Shown here: positions 38,082 to 49,366 of the stretch, piece after piece
Layout of the letters: every line of letters begins with the position of its first letter
Position numbering within the stretch: the stretch's first letter is position 1
From: Mycobacterium sp. DL592
GTDB taxonomy: Bacteria > Actinomycetota > Actinomycetes > Mycobacteriales > Mycobacteriaceae
NCBI RefSeq assembly: GCF_011694515.1
Contig: NZ_CP050192.1
Coordinates: 2,353,301 to 2,417,300 of the forward strand
Direction of reading: 5' to 3'
Length of the DNA: 64,000 nucleotides
Made by a program: the position numbers and the translations under genes
The notes under the pieces: model-generated
Database searches by the model: none
Told to the model about the DNA's origin: nothing
What the model saw: only the letters and a program-made list of their open reading frames with translations

Positions 38082-38930
38082 ATGAGCGATGTCGCGCCGG
38101 TGCACGGCCGTCGCCCGGCGTTGTCACCGTCGCGAGCGGCCGATTTCAAGCAGTGCCCGCTGCTGTACCGGTTCCGGGCGATCGACCGGCTACCCGAGCC
38201 GCCGTCGGTCGCCCAGCTGCGCGGAACAGTGGTGCATTCGGCCCTGGAGCAGCTCTACGGCATGCCCGCCGCGGATCGGGTACCCCAAACCGCCCTGGCG
38301 CTGGTGGATCCCGCCTGGGAGCGGGTGCTCGCCGAGCATCCGGGCGTGACCGAGGGGCTCGATGCCGACGGCAGCGGGCAGCTGCTCGCCGAGGCCCGCA
38401 AGCTGCTTGTCGGCTACTACCGGCTCGAGGACCCGACCCGGTTCGACCCGCAGAGCTGCGAACAGCGCATCGAGGTGGAACTGGCCGACGGAACGCTGCT
38501 GCGCGGATTCGTCGACCGTATCGACGTCGCGGGCACCGGCGAGGTCCGTGTGGTCGACTACAAGACCGGCAGGGCCCCGTCGGCGGTACGGACGCTCGCG
38601 GAGTTCAAGGCGCTGTTCCAGATGAAGTTCTATGCGGTGGCACTGCTGCGCTCGCGTGAGGTGCTGGCCAGCAGGTTGCGGCTGATCTATCTCGCCGACG
38701 GGCAGGTGCTCGACTACACCCCCGACCTCGACGAGTTGCTGCGGTTCGAGAAGACGTTGATGGCGATCTGGCGGGCAATCCAATCAGCCGGTGCCACAGG
38801 CGATTTCCGGCCCAACCCGTCGCGGTTGTGCGGGTGGTGCAGCCACCAGTCGCTGTGCCCGGCCTACGGGGGCACCCCACCGCCCTACCCCGGCTGGCCC
38901 GAGGTGTTAGACCGCGAGCCCGCCGCGTGA
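38082..38930 (+). CDS. RecB-family Fe-S nuclease (Rv2119-like, Cas4/AddB-type)
   Basis: 282-residue PD-(D/E)XK exonuclease. The catalytic residues lie in GFVDRIDV and VRVVDYKTG. Four cysteines, Cys25 at the N-terminus and Cys250, Cys253 and Cys259 at the C-terminus, form the clasp that holds a 4Fe-4S cluster in AddB, Dna2 and Cas4. It is a stand-alone nuclease with no helicase domain and no CRISPR array nearby. Its TGA stop lies in a GTGA that is repeated at the start of the next gene. Confidence 0.88.
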   Translation: MSDVAPVHGRRPALSPSRAADFKQCPLLYRFRAIDRLPEPPSVAQLRGTVVHSALEQLYGMPAADRVPQTALALVDPAWERVLAEHPGVTEGLDADGSGQLLAEARKLLVGYYRLEDPTRFDPQSCEQRIEVELADGTLLRGFVDRIDVAGTGEVRVVDYKTGRAPSAVRTLAEFKALFQMKFYAVALLRSREVLASRLRLIYLADGQVLDYTPDLDELLRFEKTLMAIWRAIQSAGATGDFRPNPSRLCGWCSHQSLCPAYGGTPPPYPGWPEVLDREPAA

Positions 38931-39004
38931 CCGCCCGAAGGCGAGCGCGAGTGAGGATCTCAGCGCAGCGAGGACCGGAGCGAGCGGGAGCCGAGGCGTG
39001 ACCG
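38925..39004. repeat. MIRU-like spacer element flanked by a 9-bp direct repeat
   Basis: GCGTGACCG occurs at 38925-38933 and again at 38996-39004, 71 bp apart. The first copy contains the stop of the RecB-like gene and the second the GTG start of the thioesterase. Between them is a purine-rich GAGCGAG-type sequence. This is what would remain if an element had entered a GTGA stop/start overlap and duplicated it. Confidence 0.65.
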
Positions 39005-39771
39005 AGTGCTACTACCGGCGCGTGGGTGCCGGAGATGACCCCGCGGTGTTCGAGTCCACCGATCACACCCGCAGCAACTGGACTCCCGAAATCCAGCACG
39101 GCTCACCGCCTTTGGCGCTGCTGACCAAGTCCATCGAGGAGCGGCTGCCGCCGGGGATGCGGATCGGCCGGGTGACGCTGGACATTCTCGGCGCCATCCC
39201 GGTGACCGAGCTGCGCGTGCGGGTCCGCGTCGAGCGGCCGGGCAGTCGCATCTCGATGTGGTCGGCCGAGATCTCGGGCGACCGGCCGGTCGCCCGGGTG
39301 ACGGCGTGGGCACTGGCCACCTCGGACACCGCCGATGCCGCCGCCGACCGTTACCCGCCGCTGGTCGAAGGCGAGACCGCCCCGCTGGCGCTGCACTGGA
39401 CCGACACCGGCGGCTATCTGGACTCGGTGCAGTGGCGACCGCAGTACGACGAGCCGTCCGGGGCCCTGTACTGGATGTCCCCGCTGGTGGGCCTCGTCGA
39501 CGACGAGCCCACGACTCCCCTGCAACGGCTGGCCATGGTCGTCGACTCCGCGAACGGCATTGGCGCAGCGCTGGATCCAGCCAAGTTCGTGTTCATGAAC
39601 ACCGACACCGCGGTGCATCTGCACCGGCTGCCCACCGGAGCCGACTTCGCGGTGCGGGCACGCGGCTCCATCGGGCCCGACGGGATCGGCGTCACCACCG
39701 CCGAACTCTTCGACCGCGCCGGGTTCATCGGCACCTCGGCCCAGACACTGCTGGTGCAGCGGCGCGGCTAG
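38998..39771 (+). CDS. Acyl-CoA thioesterase-like double hot-dog protein
   Basis: 257-residue protein with two hot-dog-like halves, similar to TesB-type or 4HBT-like acyl-CoA thioesterases. NWTPEIQHGSPPLALLTKSIE is the N-terminal hot-dog helix region, and FMNTDTAVHLHRLPTGADFA with TTAELFDRAGFIGTSAQTLLV forms the second half. Catalytic residues could not be fixed by eye. The GTG start at 38998 follows a GGAG-containing stretch inside the MIRU-like element, which thus appears to supply its ribosome-binding site. Confidence 0.8.
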   Translation: MTECYYRRVGAGDDPAVFESTDHTRSNWTPEIQHGSPPLALLTKSIEERLPPGMRIGRVTLDILGAIPVTELRVRVRVERPGSRISMWSAEISGDRPVARVTAWALATSDTADAAADRYPPLVEGETAPLALHWTDTGGYLDSVQWRPQYDEPSGALYWMSPLVGLVDDEPTTPLQRLAMVVDSANGIGAALDPAKFVFMNTDTAVHLHRLPTGADFAVRARGSIGPDGIGVTTAELFDRAGFIGTSAQTLLVQRRG

Positions 39772-39772
39772 C

Positions 39773-40255
39773 TCACAACACGTTGACCAGCGAGGCGATC
39801 GCCAGCCCGGCCACCACCGCTACCGCGTCCTCGAGCACTCCGATCGGAAAGTCGCGGCCCCCGGTTGCCCGGACCAGCCGGGTGCGGGCCTCGTAGCCGC
39901 CGATGGTGCCGATGACCGCGCCGATGATGCCGGCACCCAGGCTGCTCCACTGGTAGCCCCAGGCCGTGCCGAGCACCGCACCGGCGAAGGCACCGGTCGC
40001 GAGCCGGGTCAGGAACTGGACGGCCGTCTTGCGGCTCGGGGTCTGCTCCATCTGATCGGAGATCAGCTCGGCGACAGCGATGATCGTCAGCACGGTCACG
40101 GTGCCCCAGTGACCCACCCACGACGCCCACGTCCCGGTCAGGTTGATCCAGTCGAGGAAGGCAGCCCAGGCCATCACCGCAGGAGCGGTGAACGCCCGAA
40201 GGCCGGCGACGACCCCGATCAGCAGAGCCAGCAGCAGTACAAGTGCATGCGTCAC
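39773..40255 (-). CDS. DUF4126 membrane protein (Rv2120c-like)
   Basis: 160-residue protein with four or five hydrophobic segments and the DUF4126 pattern (LIGVVAGLRAFTAPAVMAWA; GTAWGYQWSSLGAGIIGAVIG). Probably an inner-membrane protein; function unknown. The GTG at 40255 has a TAGCGT box 6 nt upstream. It converges on the thioesterase gene with a one-base gap. Confidence 0.88.
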   Translation of the reverse strand: MTHALVLLLALLIGVVAGLRAFTAPAVMAWAAFLDWINLTGTWASWVGHWGTVTVLTIIAVAELISDQMEQTPSRKTAVQFLTRLATGAFAGAVLGTAWGYQWSSLGAGIIGAVIGTIGGYEARTRLVRATGGRDFPIGVLEDAVAVVAGLAIASLVNVL

Positions 40256-40261
40256 ATGCGG

Positions 40262-40267
40262 ACGCTA
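40262..40267 (-). promoter_or_regulatory. -10 box (TAGCGT) of the DUF4126 gene
   Basis: TAGCGT on the minus strand ends 6 nt before the GTG start and supports leaderless translation. Confidence 0.55.
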
Positions 40268-40288
40268 GCACGGCATCTGGGGGCTAAC

Positions 40289-41143
40289 TCAGAAGCGGCA
40301 GAACCTGATGTCGGAGGCCAGAATCGCCTTGGCGCCGATCGCGGCAAGTTCGTCCATGATCGCGTTGACCTCACGGCGGGGCACCAGGGCGCGCACGGCC
40401 ACCCAGTCGTCGTCGGCCAGCGGGGCGATGGTGGGTGACTCCAGGCCCGGGGTGATCGCGGTGGCACGATCGAGCACCGTGCGCGGGCAGTCGTAGTCGA
40501 GCATCAGGTACTGCTGGCCGAAGACCACGCCCTGCACGCGGGCGGCGAGCTGGTCGCGGGCCGCCCGGGCGGGGTCGTCACCGTCGGGGACACGCTCGAT
40601 GAGCACCGCTTCGGAATCGCACAGCGGATCACCGAAGGCAACCAGGTTGTGCAGGCTCAGGGTGCGGCCGGAGCCGACGACATCGGCGATCGCGTCGGCC
40701 ACACCCAGCTGGATCGAGATCTCCACCGCACCGTCGAGGCGGATCACGGTGGCGTCGATTCCTTTGTCCCGCAAGTCTTTTCGGACCAGATTCGGATAGG
40801 CGGTGGCGATCCGCTTGCCGGCCAGGTCCGCCACGGACCACTCCGGCCCCGCGGGGGCGGCGTAGCGGAAACTCGAGGATCCGAAGCCCAGTGCCAGCCG
40901 TTCGTTGACCGGCGCCTCGGATTCGGCGGCCAGGTCGCGGCCGGTGATGCCGAAGTCGAGCTGACCGGAGCCGACGTAGATCGCGATGTCCTTGGGACGG
41001 AGGAAGAAGAACTCGACGCCGTTGGCGCGGTCGATGACGGTGAGATCCTTGGGATCGCTACGCCGGCGGTAGCCCGCTTCCGAGAGGATCTCGGCCGCGG
41101 ATTCGGACAGTGCGCCCTTGTTGGGGACCGCAACACGCAACAT
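40289..41143 (-). CDS. hisG: ATP phosphoribosyltransferase HisG (long form)
   Basis: 284-residue first enzyme of histidine synthesis, joining ATP and PRPP. The start [19 protein letters not shown], the PRPP loop region [18 protein letters not shown] and the C-terminal regulatory ACT-like domain ([19 protein letters not shown]) mark the long, histidine-inhibited form. ATG 41143 reproduces the M. tuberculosis start; an ATG at 41152, abutting the hisE stop, would add three residues. Confidence 0.96.
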   Translation of the reverse strand: MLRVAVPNKGALSESAAEILSEAGYRRRSDPKDLTVIDRANGVEFFFLRPKDIAIYVGSGQLDFGITGRDLAAESEAPVNERLALGFGSSSFRYAAPAGPEWSVADLAGKRIATAYPNLVRKDLRDKGIDATVIRLDGAVEISIQLGVADAIADVVGSGRTLSLHNLVAFGDPLCDSEAVLIERVPDGDDPARAARDQLAARVQGVVFGQQYLMLDYDCPRTVLDRATAITPGLESPTIAPLADDDWVAVRALVPRREVNAIMDELAAIGAKAILASDIRFCRF

Positions 41144-41152
41144 GGCAGCCAT

Positions 41153-41434
41153 CTAGAGCTTTCGGTAGATGTCGTCGAGGGTCAGCCCGCGGGCGACCAT
41201 CAGGACCTGGGTCCAGTAGAGCAGCTGGCTGATCTCCTCGGCCAGGGCCTCGTCGGGCTCGTGCTCGGCGGCCAGCCAGACCTCGCCGGCCTCCTCGATG
41301 ATCTTCTTGCCCAGGGTGTGCACGCCGGCGTCGAGCGCGGCGACGGTGGCGCTGCCCGCAGGACGCGTGCGCGCACGCTCCCCCAGTTCGGCGAACAGCT
41401 CCTCGAAGGTCTTCACGGGCTGCGATTGTTCCAT
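41153..41434 (-). CDS. hisE: Phosphoribosyl-ATP pyrophosphatase HisE
   Basis: 93-residue helical enzyme hydrolysing PR-ATP to PR-AMP, the step after HisG. The MazG-like motif [17 protein letters not shown] supplies the acidic metal ligands. Directly upstream of hisG with no gap, so the first two steps of histidine synthesis are co-transcribed. Confidence 0.96.
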   Translation of the reverse strand: MEQSQPVKTFEELFAELGERARTRPAGSATVAALDAGVHTLGKKIIEEAGEVWLAAEHEPDEALAEEISQLLYWTQVLMVARGLTLDDIYRKL

Positions 41435-41474
41435 GGCGCCCGATGCGCCGTCACGGCGGTTTCCGCTCGGCGAC

Positions 41475-41480
41475 TAGGCT
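41475..41480 (+). promoter_or_regulatory. -10 box (TAGGCT) of the lipoprotein gene
   Basis: TAGGCT ends 8 nt before the GTG at 41489, consistent with a leaderless or near-leaderless start. Confidence 0.5.
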
Positions 41481-41488
41481 GCGGTGCC

Positions 41489-42067
41489 GTGGGAGGAATC
41501 CGGGCGGCGAGGATCGTGGCGGTCGCAGCGCTGGCCATGGCCGGCTGCTCGAGCCCGATCTCGATCAGCAACGACACCAACCAGCAGGCGCCCGCGCCTG
41601 CGCCGCCCACATCGTCGGCCCGCCCGAGCAACGACAAACTGGTCAACGCCTTCGACTTCTACGCCAAGACCGACGACCGGGCGGGCTATTACTTCGTCAG
41701 CCCCAGCGGCAGCTGGCGGTGTGTGATCGTGGCTCGCAGCTGGGCGGGTTGTCAGTCCTCGGGAGGCAGCCTGAGCATCCAGGGGGCGCCGCAGAGCGTC
41801 ACCGACGACACCGGCCGCAGCGTCACCCCGAACGCGATCGTGGTGCGCACCGAGGGCGACCCACAGTTCACGTCGGTGGCCGCCGACGAGTTCACGCCGC
41901 CGACCGGGACAGCCAAGACCCTGCCGTTCGGCAAGATCCTGGCCGCCGCGGGTTTCCGTTGCAACGTGTCGCAGCAAGCCGGCATCGCCTGCCTCAGCGA
42001 GCAGACCGCCAAGGGCTTCACCTTCTCGTCGGCCGGGGCGAACTGGCAGTACACCGACGTCCCGTAG
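41489..42067 (+). CDS. Putative lipoprotein of unknown function
   Basis: 192-residue protein with a lipobox LAMAGC (lipidated Cys20) after a short signal peptide, then a Pro/Ser-rich linker and a small domain containing four further cysteines (GSWRCVIVARSWAGCQ; FRCNVSQQAGIACLS), likely two disulfides. No family was recognised. Divergent from hisE. Confidence 0.8.
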   Translation: MGGIRAARIVAVAALAMAGCSSPISISNDTNQQAPAPAPPTSSARPSNDKLVNAFDFYAKTDDRAGYYFVSPSGSWRCVIVARSWAGCQSSGGSLSIQGAPQSVTDDTGRSVTPNAIVVRTEGDPQFTSVAADEFTPPTGTAKTLPFGKILAAAGFRCNVSQQAGIACLSEQTAKGFTFSSAGANWQYTDVP

Positions 42068-42074
42068 CGACGAA

Positions 42075-43538
42075 TCAGGCCGTCGCGGCCTTGCCGTCGT
42101 GCAGCACCTCGGCGTGCATGTCCTCCAGCGAGACGCCCTTGGTCTCCATGACCCACTTCCACACGAAGATGCCCGAGAGAACCGCGCACAGTCCGTAGAA
42201 GCCGTAGGCCAGCCCGAGGTGCTCGCGCAGGCCGGGGAAGGTCACGGTGATCAGCCAGTTGGCTGCCCACTGCCCGGCCGCGGCCAGCCCGAGTGCGGCC
42301 GCGCGGATGCGGTTGGGGAACATCTCGCCCAGCAGCACCCACACCACCGGACCCCAGGACATGCCGAAGGCGACGACGAACAGGTTCGCGGCGATCAAGG
42401 CGATGACTCCGGACGCACCGGGCAGGCTGGGCTTGCCGTCGACAAGCGTGGCGTTCGCGAAGATGACCGACATCGTGATCAGCGTCACCGCCATGCCCGA
42501 GGATCCGATGAGCAGCAACGGCTTACGGCCGATCTTGTCGATCAGCGCGATCGCGATGAGCGTGGTGGCGACGTTGACCACCGAGGTGATCACGGTGTAG
42601 ATCGCCGACTGGTCGGCGTCGAAACCGACCGCCTGCCACAGCACGTTGGAGTAGTAGAAGATCACGTTGATCCCGACGAACTGCTGGAAGATCGACAGCC
42701 CCAACCCGACCCAGACGATGCCGTAGAGCCCGCCCGTCGGCTTGCGCAGATCCCGCCAGGACGGCTTGTCCTCGCGCTCCAGGGTCTCCTGGATCCTGCT
42801 GATCGTGATCTCCAGGTTCTTCTCACCGAGCAGCATCGTCAGCACCTTGCGGGCTTCCGGAATCTTGTGGCTGGCAACGAGATAACGCGGCGACTCCGGA
42901 ATCGTGAAGGCCAGGCTGCCGTACAGGACGGCGGGAACGGACATCGCAAGGAACATCCACCGCCACGCCTCCAGTCCCAGCCACAGATCCTTGGAAGGTC
43001 CACCGGCGGCGTGCTGAAGCAGCCAGTTGATGGCGAAGGACAAGAAGATGCCGGACACGATCGCGAGTTGCTGCAATGATCCGAGCCGGCCCCGGATGCG
43101 TGGCGGCGAGGTCTCGGCGATGTAGGCCGGCGCGATCACCGAGGCGATGCCGACGCCGATACCGCCGACGATCCGGAAGATGACGACGGTCGTGACGTTG
43201 GGAGCCAATCCCGTGCCGATCGCGCTGACGAAGAAGAACACCGCGGCAATCTTCATGACCGAGATGCGGCCGATGCGGTCGGCGATCCGGCCGGCCGACA
43301 TGGCGCCGGCCGCGGCGCCGAGCAAGGCGGAGGCGACGGCGAAGCCGAGTTCGGCGTTGCCGATTCCGAATCGTGCCTGGATCGAGTCGACCGCACCGTT
43401 GATGACGGCGCTGTCGTAGCCGAACAGCAGGCCGCCGAGCGCGGCCACCGACGCGATGCGGACGGCCGTCCCGCCGGATGAGAAGTCTTCGTCGGTGATT
43501 GCCGACGGTGTCTGGTCGATGGGGCCCTGCCCGGCCAT
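42075..43538 (-). CDS. glcP: MFS sugar porter, GlcP-like glucose permease
   Basis: 487-residue, 12-helix proton-coupled sugar transporter. It carries the sugar-porter signatures GRIADRIGR, PESPRYLVASHK, FQQFVGINVIFYYSNVLW and LIDKIGRKPLLL. It resembles the GlcP glucose permease that I recall near metH in M. smegmatis. M. tuberculosis lacks it here. ATG 43538 follows an AAAGGA site. Substrate specificity beyond hexose is inferred. Confidence 0.85.
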   Translation of the reverse strand: MAGQGPIDQTPSAITDEDFSSGGTAVRIASVAALGGLLFGYDSAVINGAVDSIQARFGIGNAELGFAVASALLGAAAGAMSAGRIADRIGRISVMKIAAVFFFVSAIGTGLAPNVTTVVIFRIVGGIGVGIASVIAPAYIAETSPPRIRGRLGSLQQLAIVSGIFLSFAINWLLQHAAGGPSKDLWLGLEAWRWMFLAMSVPAVLYGSLAFTIPESPRYLVASHKIPEARKVLTMLLGEKNLEITISRIQETLEREDKPSWRDLRKPTGGLYGIVWVGLGLSIFQQFVGINVIFYYSNVLWQAVGFDADQSAIYTVITSVVNVATTLIAIALIDKIGRKPLLLIGSSGMAVTLITMSVIFANATLVDGKPSLPGASGVIALIAANLFVVAFGMSWGPVVWVLLGEMFPNRIRAAALGLAAAGQWAANWLITVTFPGLREHLGLAYGFYGLCAVLSGIFVWKWVMETKGVSLEDMHAEVLHDGKAATA

Positions 43539-43634
43539 GAGCGTCCTTTCCGCAGCACTGCGAGACGTCGAGATTTGGTAAGGACTACCTTCGCACAGTC
43601 AGCCAGCCGACACGACGATATTGGCCGGTGGCCT

Positions 43635-44327
43635 TCAGGCGGAGCGTTCTCCCAGGCCGAGCCGCAACTCGGTATAGATCTCTCGCAATTGCGGGATGCC
43701 CACCCGGGCCAGCGACGAAACCTGGTGCCGCCGCGGGCTGGTGGGGACCTCGACGTCGTTGGGCACCACCAAAACCGGGCACCCGGCGTCCTCCGCGGCC
43801 GCCGCACCGGTGATCGAATCCTCGACGGCCAGGCACTGGTCGGGGGCCAGGCCCAGCAACGTCGCGGCGCGCCGGTACGGGTCGGGCGCAGGCTTGGCGC
43901 GCTCGACCTCGTCGCCGCAGACACTGACCGAGAAGTAGTGCCTGCCAATGCTGTTCAGCGCCCGCTCAGTCAACGCCCGACGGGTGTTGGTGACCAGGGC
44001 CATCGGGACAGCGGCGTCGGCGAGGGTGTCCAGCAGCTCCTGGGCGCCGTCGCACCACGGCAGTCCGCCGTCGAACAACTCCGCGGTGTAGTCGTGCAGC
44101 CAGTCGGCGCTGGCCGCCATGTGGACGGGGTCGTGTTCCAGGCCGAGGTCGTCGTAGACGATCCGCATCACGCCCTCGGCCGAGCCGCCGACGGTGGCGT
44201 CGCGTACCTGGGGTGTGAGCTCCCCGCCGAGCTTCTTGTAGAGCTCCTGCAGCGAGATGTCCCAGAGCTTTTCGGAATCGACAAGGGTGCCATCCATGTC
44301 GAACAGCACGGCATGCATGCCTGTCAT
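43635..44327 (-). CDS. HAD-superfamily phosphatase, beta-phosphoglucomutase-like
   Basis: 230-residue hydrolase with motif I VLFDMDGTLVDSEKLW, motif II MALVTNT, the lysine in ERAKPAPDPY and motif IV AVEDSITGAAAAEDAG. The alpha-helical cap fits phosphoglycolate phosphatase/beta-PGM relatives acting on small sugar phosphates. ATG 44327 is chosen because the N-terminus then matches the family; a TTG at 44393, 7 nt after metH, is possible. It probably forms an operon with metH. Confidence 0.85.
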   Translation of the reverse strand: MTGMHAVLFDMDGTLVDSEKLWDISLQELYKKLGGELTPQVRDATVGGSAEGVMRIVYDDLGLEHDPVHMAASADWLHDYTAELFDGGLPWCDGAQELLDTLADAAVPMALVTNTRRALTERALNSIGRHYFSVSVCGDEVERAKPAPDPYRRAATLLGLAPDQCLAVEDSITGAAAAEDAGCPVLVVPNDVEVPTSPRRHQVSSLARVGIPQLREIYTELRLGLGERSA

Positions 44328-44399
44328 TGTGTCATCACCTGGGGTCGGCGCGGAAATCAATATCGCGGGGCTACGAAACAGGTTGTCGGCCAACCAGTC

Positions 44400-48158
<3,759 letters not shown>

Positions 48159-48165
48159 ACACGTT

Positions 48166-48182
48166 CCTTCCGTAACGGAAGG
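48166..48182 (-). promoter_or_regulatory. Hairpin hiding the metH ribosome-binding site
   Basis: CCTTCCG and CGGAAGG form a perfect 7-bp stem with a 3-nt loop; the 3' arm is the GGAAGGA ribosome-binding site. Three bases of the 5' arm (48180-48182) also belong to the pseudoknot strand of the riboswitch, so the two structures exclude each other. Confidence 0.75.
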
Positions 48183-48264
48183 CGTCCTTAACTCTGTCGA
48201 GCGTGGCGGTTACTTCGCGGGGATCCAGTCCCACTGAAGTAACCGTTGCAACGCCTCTCGACGG
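48179..48264 (-). ncRNA. S-adenosylhomocysteine (SAH) riboswitch in the metH leader
   Basis: On the minus strand the outer stem P1 is GTCGAG (48262-48257) with CTCGAC (48201-48196). After its 5' arm comes AGGCGTTGCAACGG, close to the conserved GAGCGCUGCAA core of the SAH class. A long stem, GGTTACTTC/GAAGTAACC, follows, then CCGCCACGCTCGAC, like the conserved CCCAGGCUCG. Downstream ACGCCT (48185-48180) pairs perfectly with AGGCGT (48256-48251), making the expected pseudoknot. SAH switches are known as activators ahead of ahcY, metH and metE. Pseudoknot formation would free the ribosome-binding site, so SAH should turn metH on. Not verified by a covariance search. Confidence 0.8.
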
Positions 48265-48269
48265 AGAAA

Positions 48270-48275
48270 AGTCTA
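48270..48275 (-). promoter_or_regulatory. -10 box (TAGACT) of metH
   Basis: TAGACT on the minus strand puts the transcription start near 48263, right at the 5' edge of the riboswitch stem P1. Confidence 0.6.
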
Positions 48276-48462
48276 CGTCGTCCTCTGTTCGACGACGGGA
48301 CGCCCAACTCATCGTCGGCGACAGCTCCCCGCCGCTGCCGTCGAGGCCAGGCCCTGGCCGGAATCCGGGTACCCACGGCCGGTCCCCAACCGAACATCGT
48401 CAGCACCAATCACCACACCAGGGTAGTAGGTCCGACAAGGCTCATCACGGGCTCGCAAGCCT
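48276..48462. other. Intergenic region between metH and PAC2-gene promoters
   Basis: No convincing gene. It contains one perfect 15-nt inverted repeat, GGCCAGGCCCTGGCC (48345-48359), lying about 75 bp upstream of the metH -10 box; it may be a regulator site, but no partner is evident. Confidence 0.5.
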
Positions 48463-48468
48463 TAGGCT
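48463..48468 (+). promoter_or_regulatory. -10 box (TAGGCT) of the PAC2 gene
   Basis: TAGGCT ends 6 nt before the GTG at 48475 and supports a leaderless start. Confidence 0.6.
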
Positions 48469-48474
48469 GAGACG

Positions 48475-49365
48475 GTGACCCCGTCGAGCTACAGCGGTGC
48501 CAAGGGCCCGGACCTGCCTGAACTCCACAACACGATCATTGTTGCGGCGTTCGAGGGCTGGAACGACGCCGGCGACGCCGCCAGTGACGCGCTCGAGCAC
48601 CTGGACTCGATCTGGGAAGCCGAGACGATCATCGAGATCGACGACGAGGCCTATTACGACTACCAGGTCAATCGCCCGGTGATCCGGCAGGTCGACGGCG
48701 TCACCCGCGAACTGGTGTGGCCGTCGATGCGGGTGGCGCACTGCCGGCCGCCCGGCTCTGATCGCGACATCGTGTTGATGCACGGCGTGGAACCCAACAT
48801 GCGCTGGCGGACCTTCTGTTCTGAACTGCTGGCGATCGCCGACAAGCTCAATGTCGACACCGTGGTGATCCTGGGAGCGCTGCTCGCCGATACACCGCAC
48901 ACCCGCCCGGTGCCGGTGTCGGGTGCCGCCTACTCCCCCGAGTCGGCGAAGTTTTTCGGTCTCGAGGAGACCCGCTATGAGGGTCCGACCGGGATCGCCG
49001 GGGTGTTCCAGGACGCCTGCGTCGCGGCCGGGATCCCTGCGGTGACCTTCTGGGCGGCGGTGCCACATTACGTCTCGCAACCGCCCAACCCCAAGGCCAC
49101 CGTCGCACTGTTGCGCCGCGTCGAGGACGTCCTCGACATCGAGGTGCCTCTCGGTGACCTGCCCGCCCAGGCCGAGGAGTGGGAAGTGGCGGTCACCGAG
49201 ATGACCGCTGACGACGAAGAGATCGCCGAGTACGTGACCGCACTCGAAGAGCGTGGCGACGCCGATGTGGACGTCAACGAGGCGCTGTCAAAGATCGACG
49301 GCGACGCGCTGGCGGCAGAGTTCGAGCGCTATCTGCGCAGGCGAGGACCGGGTTTCCGAGGCTGA
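48475..49365 (+). CDS. PAC2 family protein (Rv2125-like)
   Basis: 296-residue protein of the PAC2 (proteasome assembly chaperone 2-like) family: IIVAAFEGWNDAGDAASDALEHL and VVILGALLADTPHTRP with GPTGIAGVFQDACVAAGIP are characteristic. The C-terminal 50 residues are acidic and helical. Despite the name, a role in proteasome assembly in bacteria is not established; archaeal and bacterial homologues are of unknown function. Confidence 0.88.
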   Translation: MTPSSYSGAKGPDLPELHNTIIVAAFEGWNDAGDAASDALEHLDSIWEAETIIEIDDEAYYDYQVNRPVIRQVDGVTRELVWPSMRVAHCRPPGSDRDIVLMHGVEPNMRWRTFCSELLAIADKLNVDTVVILGALLADTPHTRPVPVSGAAYSPESAKFFGLEETRYEGPTGIAGVFQDACVAAGIPAVTFWAAVPHYVSQPPNPKATVALLRRVEDVLDIEVPLGDLPAQAEEWEVAVTEMTADDEEIAEYVTALEERGDADVDVNEALSKIDGDALAAEFERYLRRRGPGFRG

Positions 49366-49366
49366 C

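Noticed and set aside
38082..38930. Cas4 of a CRISPR system
   Set aside because: The Fe-S nuclease resembles Cas4, but there are no other cas genes or repeats and the gene is syntenic with Rv2119.
48159..48474. Cobalamin (B12) riboswitch ahead of metH
   Set aside because: No B12-box (GCCACUG-like) or other AdoCbl switch core was found; the structure present fits the SAH class instead.
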